Numbered from the stretch's first letter, positions 17,604 through 25,495 are shown. The stretch: 64,000 bases of DNA from 66-474 sp035606235 (GCA_035606235.1 DATNFU010000057.1:87753-151752); one strand, 5' to 3'. Numbers and translations: made by a program. Notes: generated by a model from the letters alone, not told the origin.

Positions 17604-18775
17604 GTCAGCCCTGCCTCGACCAGCCGCCGGATGCTTTCGGCGTAAGCACGCAGTTGGCCGAGCGCGACCCACTCGTCGGCGGCATGCGCCTGCGCGATGT
17701 CGCCGGGTCCGTACACGAACGCGATGTAACCGGCCTGCGAGAACAATGCGGCTTCCGTCCAGAAATCCACCGCGTTGCCCACGGCCAAACCAAGTTCATC
17801 GACCAGGTCTCGCGCGGCCAGACGCCGTGTTTCGGCACCCGCGAGATTCCCTTCAAAATCGGCGCCCGCCGGCAGCGACGGCCCGCGAAAGGTTTCCTCG
17901 AAACGCGCCGGGGCGGGATCGGTCAGGTCGCGCAAGCGCTTCAACAGCGCATCCGCATCCATGGAGGGCAACGGTCGCAACCCGACTTGCAGCTGCGCGG
18001 AAGACGCGATCATGTTGGCTTTGATCCCGCCTTCGATGCGGCCGATGTTGAAACGCAATCCGGTCAATCCACCGAAACGCTGATGCGCCTGGGCCTGCGC
18101 GAATTCGAGCGCGGCGTGGCCCCAGCGCAGCGCCTGATGCACCGCGCTGTCGTCCCGATGCTGCACGTTGGAGGCATGGCCCGCGCGCCCGGTGAAGCCG
18201 ACCTGCACCGAGTGCACGCCGCGGTGCGCGAGCACCGCTTCGCCGCGCGTGGGCTCAGCAACAACGATGGCTTCAAAAGCGGCGGCGCGGGACTCGGCAG
18301 CCGGGACTCCGCTCGCGTTGGTCAAGAACGAAGCAATGCAGCGCGGATCGCGGCCTTCCTCGTCGGTGCTGAACAGCAGCGCGAGATCACCTTGTGTTGC
18401 GTTCGCGATGGCCAGCAGCGCCGCCGCGGCGCCTTTGATGTCGCACGCGCCCAAGCCGATCGCCCGCTCGTCCTCGATGCGCAACTCGAATGGATTCGCG
18501 CTCCACTGCGGCGAGTCGGGCACGGTATCCAGATGCACGTTGAACAGCAGCCGCGGCTTGCCGCGTACCGCGAACAAACTGAGCGCGCCGGCACCGTGAT
18601 CGGCAAGCACGCATTTGAAGCCAGGGAGTTGCGCACGCAGGTAATCGAACATGCCTTCGCTGCCGATTGCGCGCGGCGGGTTACGCGTGTCGTAACCGAC
18701 CAGCACGCGCAGATGCGTCAGCGTTTCCGCAAGCAACGCCGAATCCCGGGTCCCGAGCCACGATTCCCGTTTCAT
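17600..18775 (-). CDS. argE: ArgE-type deacetylase, probably N-acetyl-L-citrulline deacetylase
   Basis: A 391-residue M20-family zinc amidohydrolase. NVHLDTVPDS holds the first His-X-Asp metal ligands, GLGACDIKGAAAAL the bridging Asp, and STDEEGRDP the catalytic Glu pair. Because the gene sits between argG and the bifunctional argB, downstream of an N-acetylornithine carbamoyltransferase, its substrate is inferred to be N-acetylcitrulline, as in Xanthomonas. ArgE acting on acetylornithine is the alternative. The ATG at 18773-18775 overlaps the argG stop (ATGA). Confidence 0.92.
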   Translation of the reverse strand: MKRESWLGTRDSALLAETLTHLRVLVGYDTRNPPRAIGSEGMFDYLRAQLPGFKCVLADHGAGALSLFAVRGKPRLLFNVHLDTVPDSPQWSANPFELRIEDERAIGLGACDIKGAAAALLAIANATQGDLALLFSTDEEGRDPRCIASFLTNASGVPAAESRAAAFEAIVVAEPTRGEAVLAHRGVHSVQVGFTGRAGHASNVQHRDDSAVHQALRWGHAALEFAQAQAHQRFGGLTGLRFNIGRIEGGIKANMIASSAQLQVGLRPLPSMDADALLKRLRDLTDPAPARFEETFRGPSLPAGADFEGNLAGAETRRLAARDLVDELGLAVGNAVDFWTEAALFSQAGYIAFVYGPGDIAQAHAADEWVALGQLRAYAESIRRLVEAGLT

Positions 18776-19968
18776 GAGCGATTGACCTCCGCCCACAGCG
18801 TGCTGCTCATGCCGAACAGCTTGATGAAACCTTCCGCTTCGGCTACGCCCCAGTCGGCCGATTGCGCGTAGGTCGCGCCTTTCGCGCTCAGCAGATGCGG
18901 TGATTCCACCCCGACCGCATCCACGCGGCCGCCGTGGGTTTCCAGTACAACTTCGCCGCTGACGCAGCGCTGCGAGGAATCGAGGAACGCTTCCAGATCG
19001 GCTTTCAAGGGATCGTGGAAGAAGCCCTCGTACACCAGTTCGATCCAGGCGCGCGCGACACCCGACTTGAAACGGTTCTGATGCTTGCTGAGCACCGCTT
19101 CCTCCAGCGCGCGATGCGCGGTGAGCAGCGCGATGAGACCCGGTGCTTCGTACACGATGCGGCCTTTGAGCCCGATGGTGGTGTCGCCGGTATAAAGCCC
19201 GCGGCCGACGCCGTAACGCGCGAACGTCTGGTTGAGTCTCGCGAGCAGGATATTTCCCGGCATGCGTTCACCATCCAGCCCGACCGCTTGGCCGTGCTCG
19301 AACTGCACGCGCATTCGCAATGCCTGCGCGGGCCATTCCGCGCGCGGCGCGCACCAGCCACGTGCACCCTCGCCGGGCGCCTCCCAGCGGTCGATTTCGC
19401 CGCCGGACATGGTGACGCCCAGCAGATTTTCATTGATCGTGTACGCCTGCTGCTTGGCGCGCACTGCAAATCCGCGTTCGCGCAAATAATCTTGCTCGTA
19501 GGCGCGCACCTGCGCGTGTTCGCGCTGGATCTCGCGGATCGGCGCGATGATCTGGTAATCCCCCAGTGCCTTTACCGTGAGGTCGAAGCGCACCTGATCG
19601 TTGCCCATGCCGGTGCAGCCGTGCGCGATCGCGCGCGTGCCCAGTTCACCTGCGCGTTGCAACGCGGCTTCGACGATCAGGTAGCGATCCGAAACCAGCA
19701 ATGGATACTGGCCCTGGTAGCCCTCGCCCGCCCATACGAACGGCTTGACGAATTGCGTCCACAGCTCGGGGCCGCCGTCCACGGTGACATGGCTCGCCGC
19801 GCCGAGCTCACGTGCACGCTGTTCGATCCATGCGCGCTCCTCCGCATCCACGCCGCCGGTGTCGGCGAATACGGTATGCACCGCGTAGCCGCGTTCGCGC
19901 AGCCACGGAATGCAGAAGCTGGTGTCGAGGCCACCGGAAAAGGCAAGGACAATATCTTTGGATTCCAT
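18772..19968 (-). CDS. argG: Argininosuccinate synthase
   Basis: ATP-dependent ligation of citrulline and aspartate. The 398-residue protein has the PP-loop AFSGGLDTSF at the N-terminus, ADTGG, and AHGCTGMGNDQVRFDL, all signature features. It starts at the ATG at 19966-19968. An in-frame opening runs far upstream into argF' but is not family-like. The 68-base gap to argF' is filled by a GTAGGGCGGGTT-type palindrome. Confidence 0.97.
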   Translation of the reverse strand: MESKDIVLAFSGGLDTSFCIPWLRERGYAVHTVFADTGGVDAEERAWIEQRARELGAASHVTVDGGPELWTQFVKPFVWAGEGYQGQYPLLVSDRYLIVEAALQRAGELGTRAIAHGCTGMGNDQVRFDLTVKALGDYQIIAPIREIQREHAQVRAYEQDYLRERGFAVRAKQQAYTINENLLGVTMSGGEIDRWEAPGEGARGWCAPRAEWPAQALRMRVQFEHGQAVGLDGERMPGNILLARLNQTFARYGVGRGLYTGDTTIGLKGRIVYEAPGLIALLTAHRALEEAVLSKHQNRFKSGVARAWIELVYEGFFHDPLKADLEAFLDSSQRCVSGEVVLETHGGRVDAVGVESPHLLSAKGATYAQSADWGVAEAEGFIKLFGMSSTLWAEVNRS

Positions 19969-19979
19969 CGGGATCTTCC

Positions 19980-20040
19980 GTAGCGCGGGTCTTGACCCGC
20001 CATCAAATTGTTCGACTTTTCGGGTTGAAACCCGCCCTAC
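19980..20040. repeat. GTAGGGCGGGTT palindromic repeat, copy 1 (argF'-argG gap)
   Basis: Arms GTAGCGCGGGTCTTGACCCGC and, on the other side, GGGTTGAAACCCGCCCTAC enclose an AT-richer centre. Read leftward, its head GTAGGGCGGG supplies the TAG stop of argF' (20037-20039). The paired hairpins lie inside the arg operon and could modulate readthrough into argG or mRNA stability. Confidence 0.85.
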
Positions 20041-21038
20041 CCCACCAATGCCGCCATCACCGCTTTCTGCACATGCAGCCGGTTCTCGGCCTCGTCGATC
20101 GCGATGCATTGCGGCGAGTCCATCACGGCATCCGTCGCCTTGACGTTGCGGCGCAGTGGCAGGCAGTGGCTGAAGACGGCGTTGTCGGTGAACCTCATCT
20201 TGGCTTCGTCCACGATGAAATGCCGGTGCGCGTCGCGGATCGGCTTTTCTTCTTCCCAGCGACCGAAATACGGCAGCGCGCCCCAGCTCTTGGCGTACAC
20301 CGCGTGCGCGCCGCGATAGCTCGCTTCGACATCGTGCGAAATGCGCAACGTGCCGCCATTGGCTTCCGCGTTCTCGCGCGCAGCCTGCATGTAGCGTTCG
20401 TCCAGCACGTAGTCGGGCGTGGGACACAAGAGGGTCACGTCCATGCCGAACCGCGTCGCGATCAGCAACGCGGAATTGGCCACCGCGGTGTTCAGCGGCT
20501 TCGGGTGATAGGTCCAGGTCAAGACGTACTTGCGGCCGCGCAATTGGCCCAGGTGCTCGCGCAGCGCCATCACGTGCGCCAGTTCCTGGCACGGGTGCGT
20601 GATGGTTTCCATGTTGATCACGGGCACCGTGGCGTGCCGCGCAAAGGCGCGGATCACAGTGTCCTTGCGGTCCTCGTTCCAGTCGCGGAATTTCGGAAAC
20701 GCGCGCACACCGATCAGGTCCACATAGCGCGACAGCACGCGCGCGACTTCCGCGACGTGCTCCTCCGCCTCGCCGTCCATCACGGTGCCAAGTTCGAACT
20801 CGATCGGCCACGCATCCTTGCCTGGCGCCAGCACGATGGCGTGACCGCCAAGCTGGCGCGCACCCAATTCGAAACTGGTGCGCGTGCGCAGCGAGGGATT
20901 GAAGAACAGCAGTGCGATGGCTTTGCCGGCGAGCTGGCCGCCCAGCTTTTCCCGCTTGAACGCGGCGGCCTGCTCCAGCAGCGCATCCAGTTCGGCGCGG
21001 CTGAAATCCTGGGTGGTGATGAAGTGGCGGAGAGGCAT
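20037..21038 (-). CDS. argF': N-acetyl-L-ornithine carbamoyltransferase (ArgF')
   Basis: Transfers carbamoyl phosphate to N-acetylornithine, giving N-acetylcitrulline; the acetylated branch of arginine synthesis replaces ordinary OTCase. The 333-residue protein has NPSLRTRTSF (carbamoyl-phosphate binding), DGEAEEHVAEVAR with Glu92, the residue that selects acetyl- over succinylornithine, and HCLPLRRNVKATD with the Lys (residue 300) equivalent to the carboxylated Lys302 of the Xanthomonas campestris enzyme. These positions are recalled family knowledge; the residues are seen directly. The ATG at 21036-21038 gives MPLRHFITTQDFSR. It is the first structural gene of the operon, preceded by a leader peptide and terminator. 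Confidence 0.96.
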   Translation of the reverse strand: MPLRHFITTQDFSRAELDALLEQAAAFKREKLGGQLAGKAIALLFFNPSLRTRTSFELGARQLGGHAIVLAPGKDAWPIEFELGTVMDGEAEEHVAEVARVLSRYVDLIGVRAFPKFRDWNEDRKDTVIRAFARHATVPVINMETITHPCQELAHVMALREHLGQLRGRKYVLTWTYHPKPLNTAVANSALLIATRFGMDVTLLCPTPDYVLDERYMQAARENAEANGGTLRISHDVEASYRGAHAVYAKSWGALPYFGRWEEEKPIRDAHRHFIVDEAKMRFTDNAVFSHCLPLRRNVKATDAVMDSPQCIAIDEAENRLHVQKAVMAALVG

Positions 21039-21063
21039 GGAGAAGGCTGCTTTTGTTGAGGAG

Positions 21064-21110
21064 TGCAGCCCGGGATGGCTGCTTTCACGCGCAGGGATGC
21101 GCACCTGTCA
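21064..21110. repeat. Dispersed hairpin element upstream of argF'
   Basis: GCAGCCCGGGATGGCTGCTTTC followed by ACGCGCAGGGATGCGC. It closely parallels the element at 50569 (GCAGCCATGGATGGCTGC, then ACGCGCAACGACAGCGC) and lies between the attenuator terminator and the argF' start. Confidence 0.6.
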
Positions 21111-21122
21111 CCGGGACGCAAT

Positions 21123-21151
21123 AAAAAAACCCGGCGCGAGGCCGGGTTTTT
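21123..21151 (-). terminator. Intrinsic terminator in the arg leader (putative attenuator)
   Basis: Read leftward, AAAAACCCGGC pairs perfectly with GCCGGGTTTTT (11 bp, 5-base loop CTCGC) and ends in a seven-T run. It stands 85 bases before argF' and 25 bases after the stop of the arginine-rich leader ORF, but more than 200 bases past the upstream glycine-zipper gene. Its place therefore fits attenuation of the arg operon better than termination of that gene. Confidence 0.85.
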
Positions 21152-21176
21152 GTCGACACGCAAAAATGCGCAGCAA

Positions 21177-21281
21177 CTATCCGGCCGGATTCAGCGATCC
21201 CGGTCGGCGCGCGCGCGAGGTCATGCCGGCAGCCATGCGGGCGCTGGTCAGGACAGTGGCGTTGGCGCGGAAGTTGTTCAT
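21177..21281 (-). CDS. Putative arginine leader peptide (34 codons)
   Basis: An ATG ORF reading MNNFRANATVLTSARMAAGM then TSRARRPGSLNPAG. Five of 34 codons are Arg, with R23, R25 and R26 (the last a CGA) clustered just before a set of alternative hairpins. CCGGGAT (21203-21197) can pair with ATCCGG (21190-21185); the overlapping GGCCGG (21186-21181) can instead pair with CCGGCC (21145-21140) in the terminator's 5' arm. Stalling at the Arg codons would free the second segment to form the antiterminator. No strong ribosome-binding site is visible; a five-codon mini-ORF (MIRAS) overlaps its start as ATGA. Function is inferred from layout only. Confidence 0.6.
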   Translation of the reverse strand: MNNFRANATVLTSARMAAGMTSRARRPGSLNPAG

Positions 21282-21290
21282 GAGGCGCGG

Positions 21291-21319
21291 ATCATGACAC
21301 GGTGGAAAAGCATGCGCAA
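21291..21319 (-). promoter_or_regulatory. Candidate promoter for the arg leader
   Basis: Leftward, TTGCGC (21319-21314), a 17-base spacer and CATGAT (21296-21291) resemble a weak sigma-70 promoter. Transcription would start only a few bases before the leader ATG, giving a nearly leaderless leader mRNA. No convincing ArgR box was found nearby. Confidence 0.3.
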
Positions 21320-21369
21320 TCCATCCTTACCACCAATCCCTGAGAAGGTGTGCTTTCTGGATACGAAAG

Positions 21370-21894
21370 TTATTCGGCCGGTGTCACGCTGACGCGCACC
21401 CGCAACCGCTCACCCGGATCGTAACCCAGTCGCGACACGAACACTTCGCCGCGATAGCGATATTCCACGTCATAGGCGGAGATGCGCCGCTGCGGCGGAT
21501 AATCGCCGACCACCCGGCAATGCGTTTCGGTGTCGGTGTAATCGCGATCGTTGGCGCGGGAAATACCATTGCCGATCGCGCCGCCCGCAACCGCGCCGCC
21601 GATGGTTGCGGCGGTCCGGCCATTGCCCTTGCCAACCTGATGGCCTAGCGCGCCGCCGACGATGGCGCCGAGCACGGTGCCGCCGACATGGCTGTTGTCC
21701 TCGCGCGTAACCTGCTCGTCATAGCACTCCTGGCGCGGCGGGCCGGCTTGCGCGACGGCGTAAACCGGATCCACCCGCAGTACGTCGGCCCAGCCGAAGT
21801 GTGCGTTGTCGTCCGGCGGCGGATAGCCTTGTGCCTGCGACAAGCCGGCAAACGCCAGCAGGGCGGCGGCAATCAGTGGCTTGTGGATCGTCAT
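21370..21894 (-). CDS. Secreted glycine-zipper protein (17 kDa surface antigen-like)
   Basis: A 174-residue envelope protein. The signal peptide MTIHKPLIAAALLAFAGLSQA is followed by a mature region with a glycine-zipper 2TM segment (VGGTVLGAIVGGALGHQVGKG, then AATIGGAVAGGAIGNG), as in the rickettsial 17-kDa antigen and SlyB-like families. The C-terminus carries a small beta-rich part (CRVVGDYPPQRRISAYDVEYRYRGEVFVSRL). Such proteins usually sit in the outer membrane or periplasm with structural roles; the specific role is unknown. The ATG at 21892-21894 gives the clean signal peptide. It is divergent from cysS. Confidence 0.85.
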   Translation of the reverse strand: MTIHKPLIAAALLAFAGLSQAQGYPPPDDNAHFGWADVLRVDPVYAVAQAGPPRQECYDEQVTREDNSHVGGTVLGAIVGGALGHQVGKGNGRTAATIGGAVAGGAIGNGISRANDRDYTDTETHCRVVGDYPPQRRISAYDVEYRYRGEVFVSRLGYDPGERLRVRVSVTPAE

Positions 21895-22034
21895 GGCGGA
21901 CCTCGTTGCACCGGACGCCGGAGCGCGCCCTTGGTTCGGGCGCCATTCCATCAAAGCACGGCTGAATCCGCGCCGAAGGAAGCCAGATTTTTGCCCGTAC
22001 AATGGGAGGCCGCCCGCCGATTGCACCTGAACCG

Positions 22035-23504
22035 ATGCCGATCCGCCTTCATAACAGCCTGACCCGGCGTACCGAATGGTTCACCCCACTCGATCCTGAA
22101 CGGGTGACAATGTACGTGTGCGGGCCAACCGTGTATCACTACGTGCATATCGGCAACGCACGTCCTTATGTGCTGTTTGGACTGCTGGCGCGTTTGCTGC
22201 GCCGGCAATATCCGCGCGTGGTGTACGCCCGCAACATCACCGACGTGGACGACAAGATCAATGCCGCCGCGCTTGCCGCGGGTACGCCGATCGGCGTCAT
22301 CACCGATCGCTACGCCGCTGCGTTCCGCGGAGACATGGCCAAACTCGGCGCCGATGCGCCGGACGTGGAGCCGCACGCAACCGCGCATATCGGCGAGATC
22401 ATCGCGATGTGCGAGCGCCTGATCGCCGATGGCCACGCCTACGCTGCGGAAGGGCATGTGCTGTTCGATGTGGCGTCCTACCCGGATTACGGGCAATTGT
22501 CGCGGCGTTCGGTGGACGACATGATCGCCGGTGCGCGGGTCGAGGTCGCGCCGTACAAGCGCAATCCCGCCGATTTCGTGTTGTGGAAGCCGTCCACGCC
22601 GGAACTGCCAGGCTGGGACAGCCCATGGGGCCGCGGCCGGCCGGGCTGGCACATCGAGTGCTCGGCGATGGCGGCCGCCCACCTGGGCGACACGATCGAT
22701 ATCCACGCCGGCGGCAACGATCTGATGTTTCCGCATCACGAGAATGAAATCGCACAAAGCACGTGCGCCCATGATGGCAAGCCGTTCGCGCGCTACTGGC
22801 TGCACAACGGCATGCTGACTTTCGGCGGCAAGAAGATGTCGAAGTCGCTGGGCAACGTGCTGCAATTGCATCAACTGCTGCAACAACATCCACCGGAAGT
22901 GCTGCGTTATCTGCTGCTGCGCGCGCATTACCGTCAGCCGCTGGACTGGTCGGACGACACCCTGAAGCAGGCGCGCGCGACACTTGATGGCTGGTATGGC
23001 GTGTTGCGCGATCTCTCCGATGTCGCCGTGACGATCGGCGATGCGGACGTTCCGGCGAGCATCGAAGCCGCGCTCTGCGACGACTTGAACACGCCGCAGG
23101 CGTTTGCGGAATTGGCGAAGCTGGCCGATGAAGCGCGCTCGGCGCGCAACATGGCGATGCATTCGACTGACCCGACCAAATTCGAATCCGCACGCAATGC
23201 GAAAGCGGCGCTGCTGGCGGGAGGCAAATTGCTGGGACTACTGCAACAAAACCCTGAGACATGGTTCAAGGGCAATCTCGTGATCGCTCCGGAACCCGCC
23301 CAAGTTGCGGCAACTCTCGGGGAGCCAACAGTAGTCATTGGCTCAAGGCCAGAACAAATTGATGAATTAGTCGAGGAAAGAACACGCGCGCGCGCCGCCC
23401 GCGACTTCAAACGCGCCGATGAAATCCGTGACCAGCTCGCAGCGATGGGCATTGCCATCGAGGACGGCCCGCAGGGCACACGCTGGAAAGTGGCGCAATC
23501 GTAG
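22035..23504 (+). CDS. cysS: Cysteinyl-tRNA synthetase
   Basis: Class I synthetase that charges tRNA-Cys. The 489-residue protein has CGPTVYHYVHIGNARPYV (the HIGH region with a zinc Cys), GWHIECSAM, HAGGNDLMFPHHENEIAQS and KKMSKSLGN. The ATG at 22035 gives MPIRLHNSLTRRTEWF. The C-terminal anticodon-binding region is somewhat long, with a VVIGSRPEQIDELVEERTRARAARDF helix that is normal for the family. The 180 bases that follow hold only a degenerate REP-like palindrome. Confidence 0.98.
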   Translation: MPIRLHNSLTRRTEWFTPLDPERVTMYVCGPTVYHYVHIGNARPYVLFGLLARLLRRQYPRVVYARNITDVDDKINAAALAAGTPIGVITDRYAAAFRGDMAKLGADAPDVEPHATAHIGEIIAMCERLIADGHAYAAEGHVLFDVASYPDYGQLSRRSVDDMIAGARVEVAPYKRNPADFVLWKPSTPELPGWDSPWGRGRPGWHIECSAMAAAHLGDTIDIHAGGNDLMFPHHENEIAQSTCAHDGKPFARYWLHNGMLTFGGKKMSKSLGNVLQLHQLLQQHPPEVLRYLLLRAHYRQPLDWSDDTLKQARATLDGWYGVLRDLSDVAVTIGDADVPASIEAALCDDLNTPQAFAELAKLADEARSARNMAMHSTDPTKFESARNAKAALLAGGKLLGLLQQNPETWFKGNLVIAPEPAQVAATLGEPTVVIGSRPEQIDELVEERTRARAARDFKRADEIRDQLAAMGIAIEDGPQGTRWKVAQS

Positions 23505-23685
23505 GGGCTTGCTTGCAGGCGACGGCGATCTCTTCGCCCTGCACGGCTGCTCCTGCCGCACGCGCACGCTCCTGCGAAGCCGGTTTCAGGGAGCCCGGCC
23601 GCGGGCGACCACGGAATTCCTCCCATGGCACGGCCTTCGCGGGCGCGATCACACCAATATCCCCGCATCGCGCGATAATTGACGG

Positions 23686-24129
23686 ATGAACGATCTGGCC
23701 GTCAATACCGCACTCGCCGCGCAGCAGGAAATCGTCGAGGAATTCGCGCTGTTTGGCGACTGGACCGAGCGCTACCAATACCTGATCGACCTCGGCCGCA
23801 AGCTGCCGCCGATGCCGCCGGAGCTGATGACGGAAGCCAACAAGGTGCACGGCTGCCAGTCACAAGTGTGGATGGCGGTTTCAGGAAACGCGGACAAGCT
23901 GGATATCCGCGCAATCAGCGATTCGGCGATCGTGTCCGGGCTGATCGCGCTGTTGCTGCGGGTTTATTCCGGTCGCTCCGCGCGCGACATCGAGGACACC
24001 GATCCCGATTTCATCGACGCGCTCGGCTTGAGCAAACATCTTTCGCCGACCCGCTCGAATGGACTCAGCGCGATGCTCAACACCATCAAGGCGCACGCAC
24101 GGGAAGCGCTGGCGTCAGGCGAGGCGTAG
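23686..24129 (+). CDS. sufE: SufE-family cysteine-desulfuration protein
   Basis: Accepts sulfane sulfur from a SufS/CsdA desulfurase and passes it on for Fe-S cluster assembly. The 147-residue protein has the active-site Cys in KVHGCQSQVWM and the family pattern FGDWTERYQYLIDLGRKLPPMP. No suf operon is adjacent. The stop TAG (24127-24129) is the first part of a GTAGGGCGGGT palindrome. A strict distinction between SufE and CsdE is not possible here. Confidence 0.92.
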   Translation: MNDLAVNTALAAQQEIVEEFALFGDWTERYQYLIDLGRKLPPMPPELMTEANKVHGCQSQVWMAVSGNADKLDIRAISDSAIVSGLIALLLRVYSGRSARDIEDTDPDFIDALGLSKHLSPTRSNGLSAMLNTIKAHAREALASGEA

Positions 24130-24180
24130 GGCGGGTCTTGACCCGCCATTCAACGGCGGCGGGTTGAACCCGCCCTACGA
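24126..24180. repeat. GTAGGGCGGGT palindromic repeat, copy 2 (after sufE)
   Basis: Reads GTAGGGCGGGTCTTGACCCG, a short centre, then GGGTTGAACCCGCCCTAC. It is nearly the same as the copy at 19980. It provides the sufE stop codon and fills the convergent gap with dksA, where it can act as a bidirectional terminator. Confidence 0.88.
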
Positions 24181-24191
24181 AGCTCGCCTTG

Positions 24192-25055
24192 TCAATCGCC
24201 CATTTGTTTCTGCAAGTGCTCGCGCCGCTCCTGCGCATCCAGCGAGAGCGTGGCGATCGGCCGCGCTTCCAGGCGCTCGATGCCGATTTCCTCGTCGGTT
24301 TCCTCGCAGAAGCCGTAGCGGCCTTCCTCGATCCGACGCAGCGCCTTGTCGATCTTGGAGATCAACTTGCGGTAGCGATCGCGGGTGCGCAACTCCAGCG
24401 AGTTCTCGGTCTCGCGGGTGGCGCGTTCGGCGTCATCGCCCACGTCGCGCACTTCTTCGCGCAGATTCTCCATCGTCTGCCGCGATTCCTCGACTAGTTG
24501 ATCGCGCCAGTCGCGCAGCTTGTTCCGGAAATACGCAAGCTGCTTCGGGCCCATGTACTCCTCTTTCGGAGAAGGGCGATAACCCTTGGGCAAGTCGATG
24601 GTGATATTGGCCGGCAGCGCGTAGCGGCCGTCCTCCTTGGTGATGGTCGGCTCACTGCCCTGCTTGGCGACGGCCACGCCGCCGCGGTCCGACTTGGGGT
24701 GCTGGTACGCCTCCGGCTTGTGCTGGCGCGGCTCAGGCTTGGCCGGCGCGCTTTTGGCCGGCGCGGGCCGTTTGGCCGGCGCGCGACTCTGCATCGGCTT
24801 CTTGACCACCGTCTTCTTCGGCGCAGGTTTGCGCGCCGCGGCAGCTTTTTTCACCGGCTTGCGGGCGGATGCCGGCTTCGCCTTGGATTTGGATGGTTTC
24901 GCCGGTTTGCGCGGCGCGGCCTTCTTGGCCGATTTGCTCGACTGCTTGATCGGAGTAGCCCTCTTTGCGTGTTTTGGTTTCGACTTGGCCGCCTTGGCCA
25001 CAGCCTTCACTTTTTTTGCGCCGCGCTTGGCTGCGCTGGATTTTGAGTTCGCCAT
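24192..25055 (-). CDS. dksA: DksA-family RNA polymerase regulator with a lysine-rich N-terminal tail and no zinc finger
   Basis: Binds the RNA polymerase secondary channel and works with ppGpp in the stringent response. The 287-residue protein has residues 1 to about 120 as a Lys/Ala/Pro-rich, histone-H1-like tail (repeated KPAK, AKPA, KKAA). The DksA core follows: the KQLAYFRNKLRDWRDQL coiled coil with tip GDDAERATRETE, and the globular end GRYGFCEETDEEIGIERLEARPIATLSLDAQ. Only one of the four zinc-ligand Cys of E. coli DksA remains, so no zinc is expected. The ATG at 25053-25055 begins MANSKSSAAKRG. It is divergent from yidD. Confidence 0.93.
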   Translation of the reverse strand: MANSKSSAAKRGAKKVKAVAKAAKSKPKHAKRATPIKQSSKSAKKAAPRKPAKPSKSKAKPASARKPVKKAAAARKPAPKKTVVKKPMQSRAPAKRPAPAKSAPAKPEPRQHKPEAYQHPKSDRGGVAVAKQGSEPTITKEDGRYALPANITIDLPKGYRPSPKEEYMGPKQLAYFRNKLRDWRDQLVEESRQTMENLREEVRDVGDDAERATRETENSLELRTRDRYRKLISKIDKALRRIEEGRYGFCEETDEEIGIERLEARPIATLSLDAQERREHLQKQMGD

Positions 25056-25163
25056 GTCCGTAGCATCCACTTTGTGGTGTGGCGGTCGCGTGTTATAGCC
25101 TAGACCTGCAAGCCCGGCAACCGACCGCGTAGTGTAGCGCGCATCCACCATCGAAATATCGCC

Positions 25164-25421
25164 TTGACCCGTCTGCTGCTGTTCCTGATCGCCGCGTACA
25201 AACGCCTGCTGAGCCCGCTGCTCGGCAGTCAGTGCCGGTTCCATCCGACCTGCTCGGGTTATGCACGGGTGGCGATCGCGCGCTTCGGCCCGGCGCGCGG
25301 CACCTTGCTTGCGATTTGGCGTATCCTGCGCTGCCAGCCGCTATGCACCGGCGGATTCGATCCGGTGCCCGATCGTTTCGTGCTGCGCGGCTGCCGCATT
25401 CGCAACGACACGAAACATTAA
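25164..25421 (+). CDS. yidD: YidD, membrane protein insertion efficiency factor
   Basis: An 85-residue protein that assists YidC-dependent insertion. It has an N-terminal amphipathic segment MTRLLLFLIAAYKRLLSPLLG and the family core CRFHPTCSGYARVAIARFGP with RILRCQPLCTGGFDPVP. Translation must start at the TTG at 25164, since no ATG or GTG precedes the conserved region. Its usual neighbours (rpmH, rnpA, yidC) are absent. Confidence 0.9.
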   Translation: MTRLLLFLIAAYKRLLSPLLGSQCRFHPTCSGYARVAIARFGPARGTLLAIWRILRCQPLCTGGFDPVPDRFVLRGCRIRNDTKH

Positions 25422-25425
25422 AGCC

Positions 25426-25495
25426 CGCTTTTGATCTAAGTCCCCTTAAGTCGAGGGGGCGATCAAACCCACAAGGTTTGATCGGGTGGTGGAAG
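25426..25495. repeat. Dispersed 'GGGCGATCAAACC...GGTTTGATC' element, copy A
   Basis: TTTGATCT, then CCCCTTAAGTCGAGGGG and the inverted pair GATCAAACC / GGTTTGATC, then GGTGGTGGA. It is homologous over about 65 bases to the element at 54485 before minE. It occupies the gap between yidD and the dihydroorotase gene. Confidence 0.7.

Noticed and set aside
21123..21151. The hairpin as a simple terminator of the glycine-zipper gene
   Set aside because: It lies more than 200 bases past that gene's stop and directly behind an Arg-rich leader ORF, so attenuation fits better; dual use cannot be excluded.
21282..21372. ArgR box upstream of the arg leader
   Set aside because: CGAATAAC-TTTCGTAT looks vaguely like half of an ARG box, but the second half does not match and it lies at the end of the upstream coding region.
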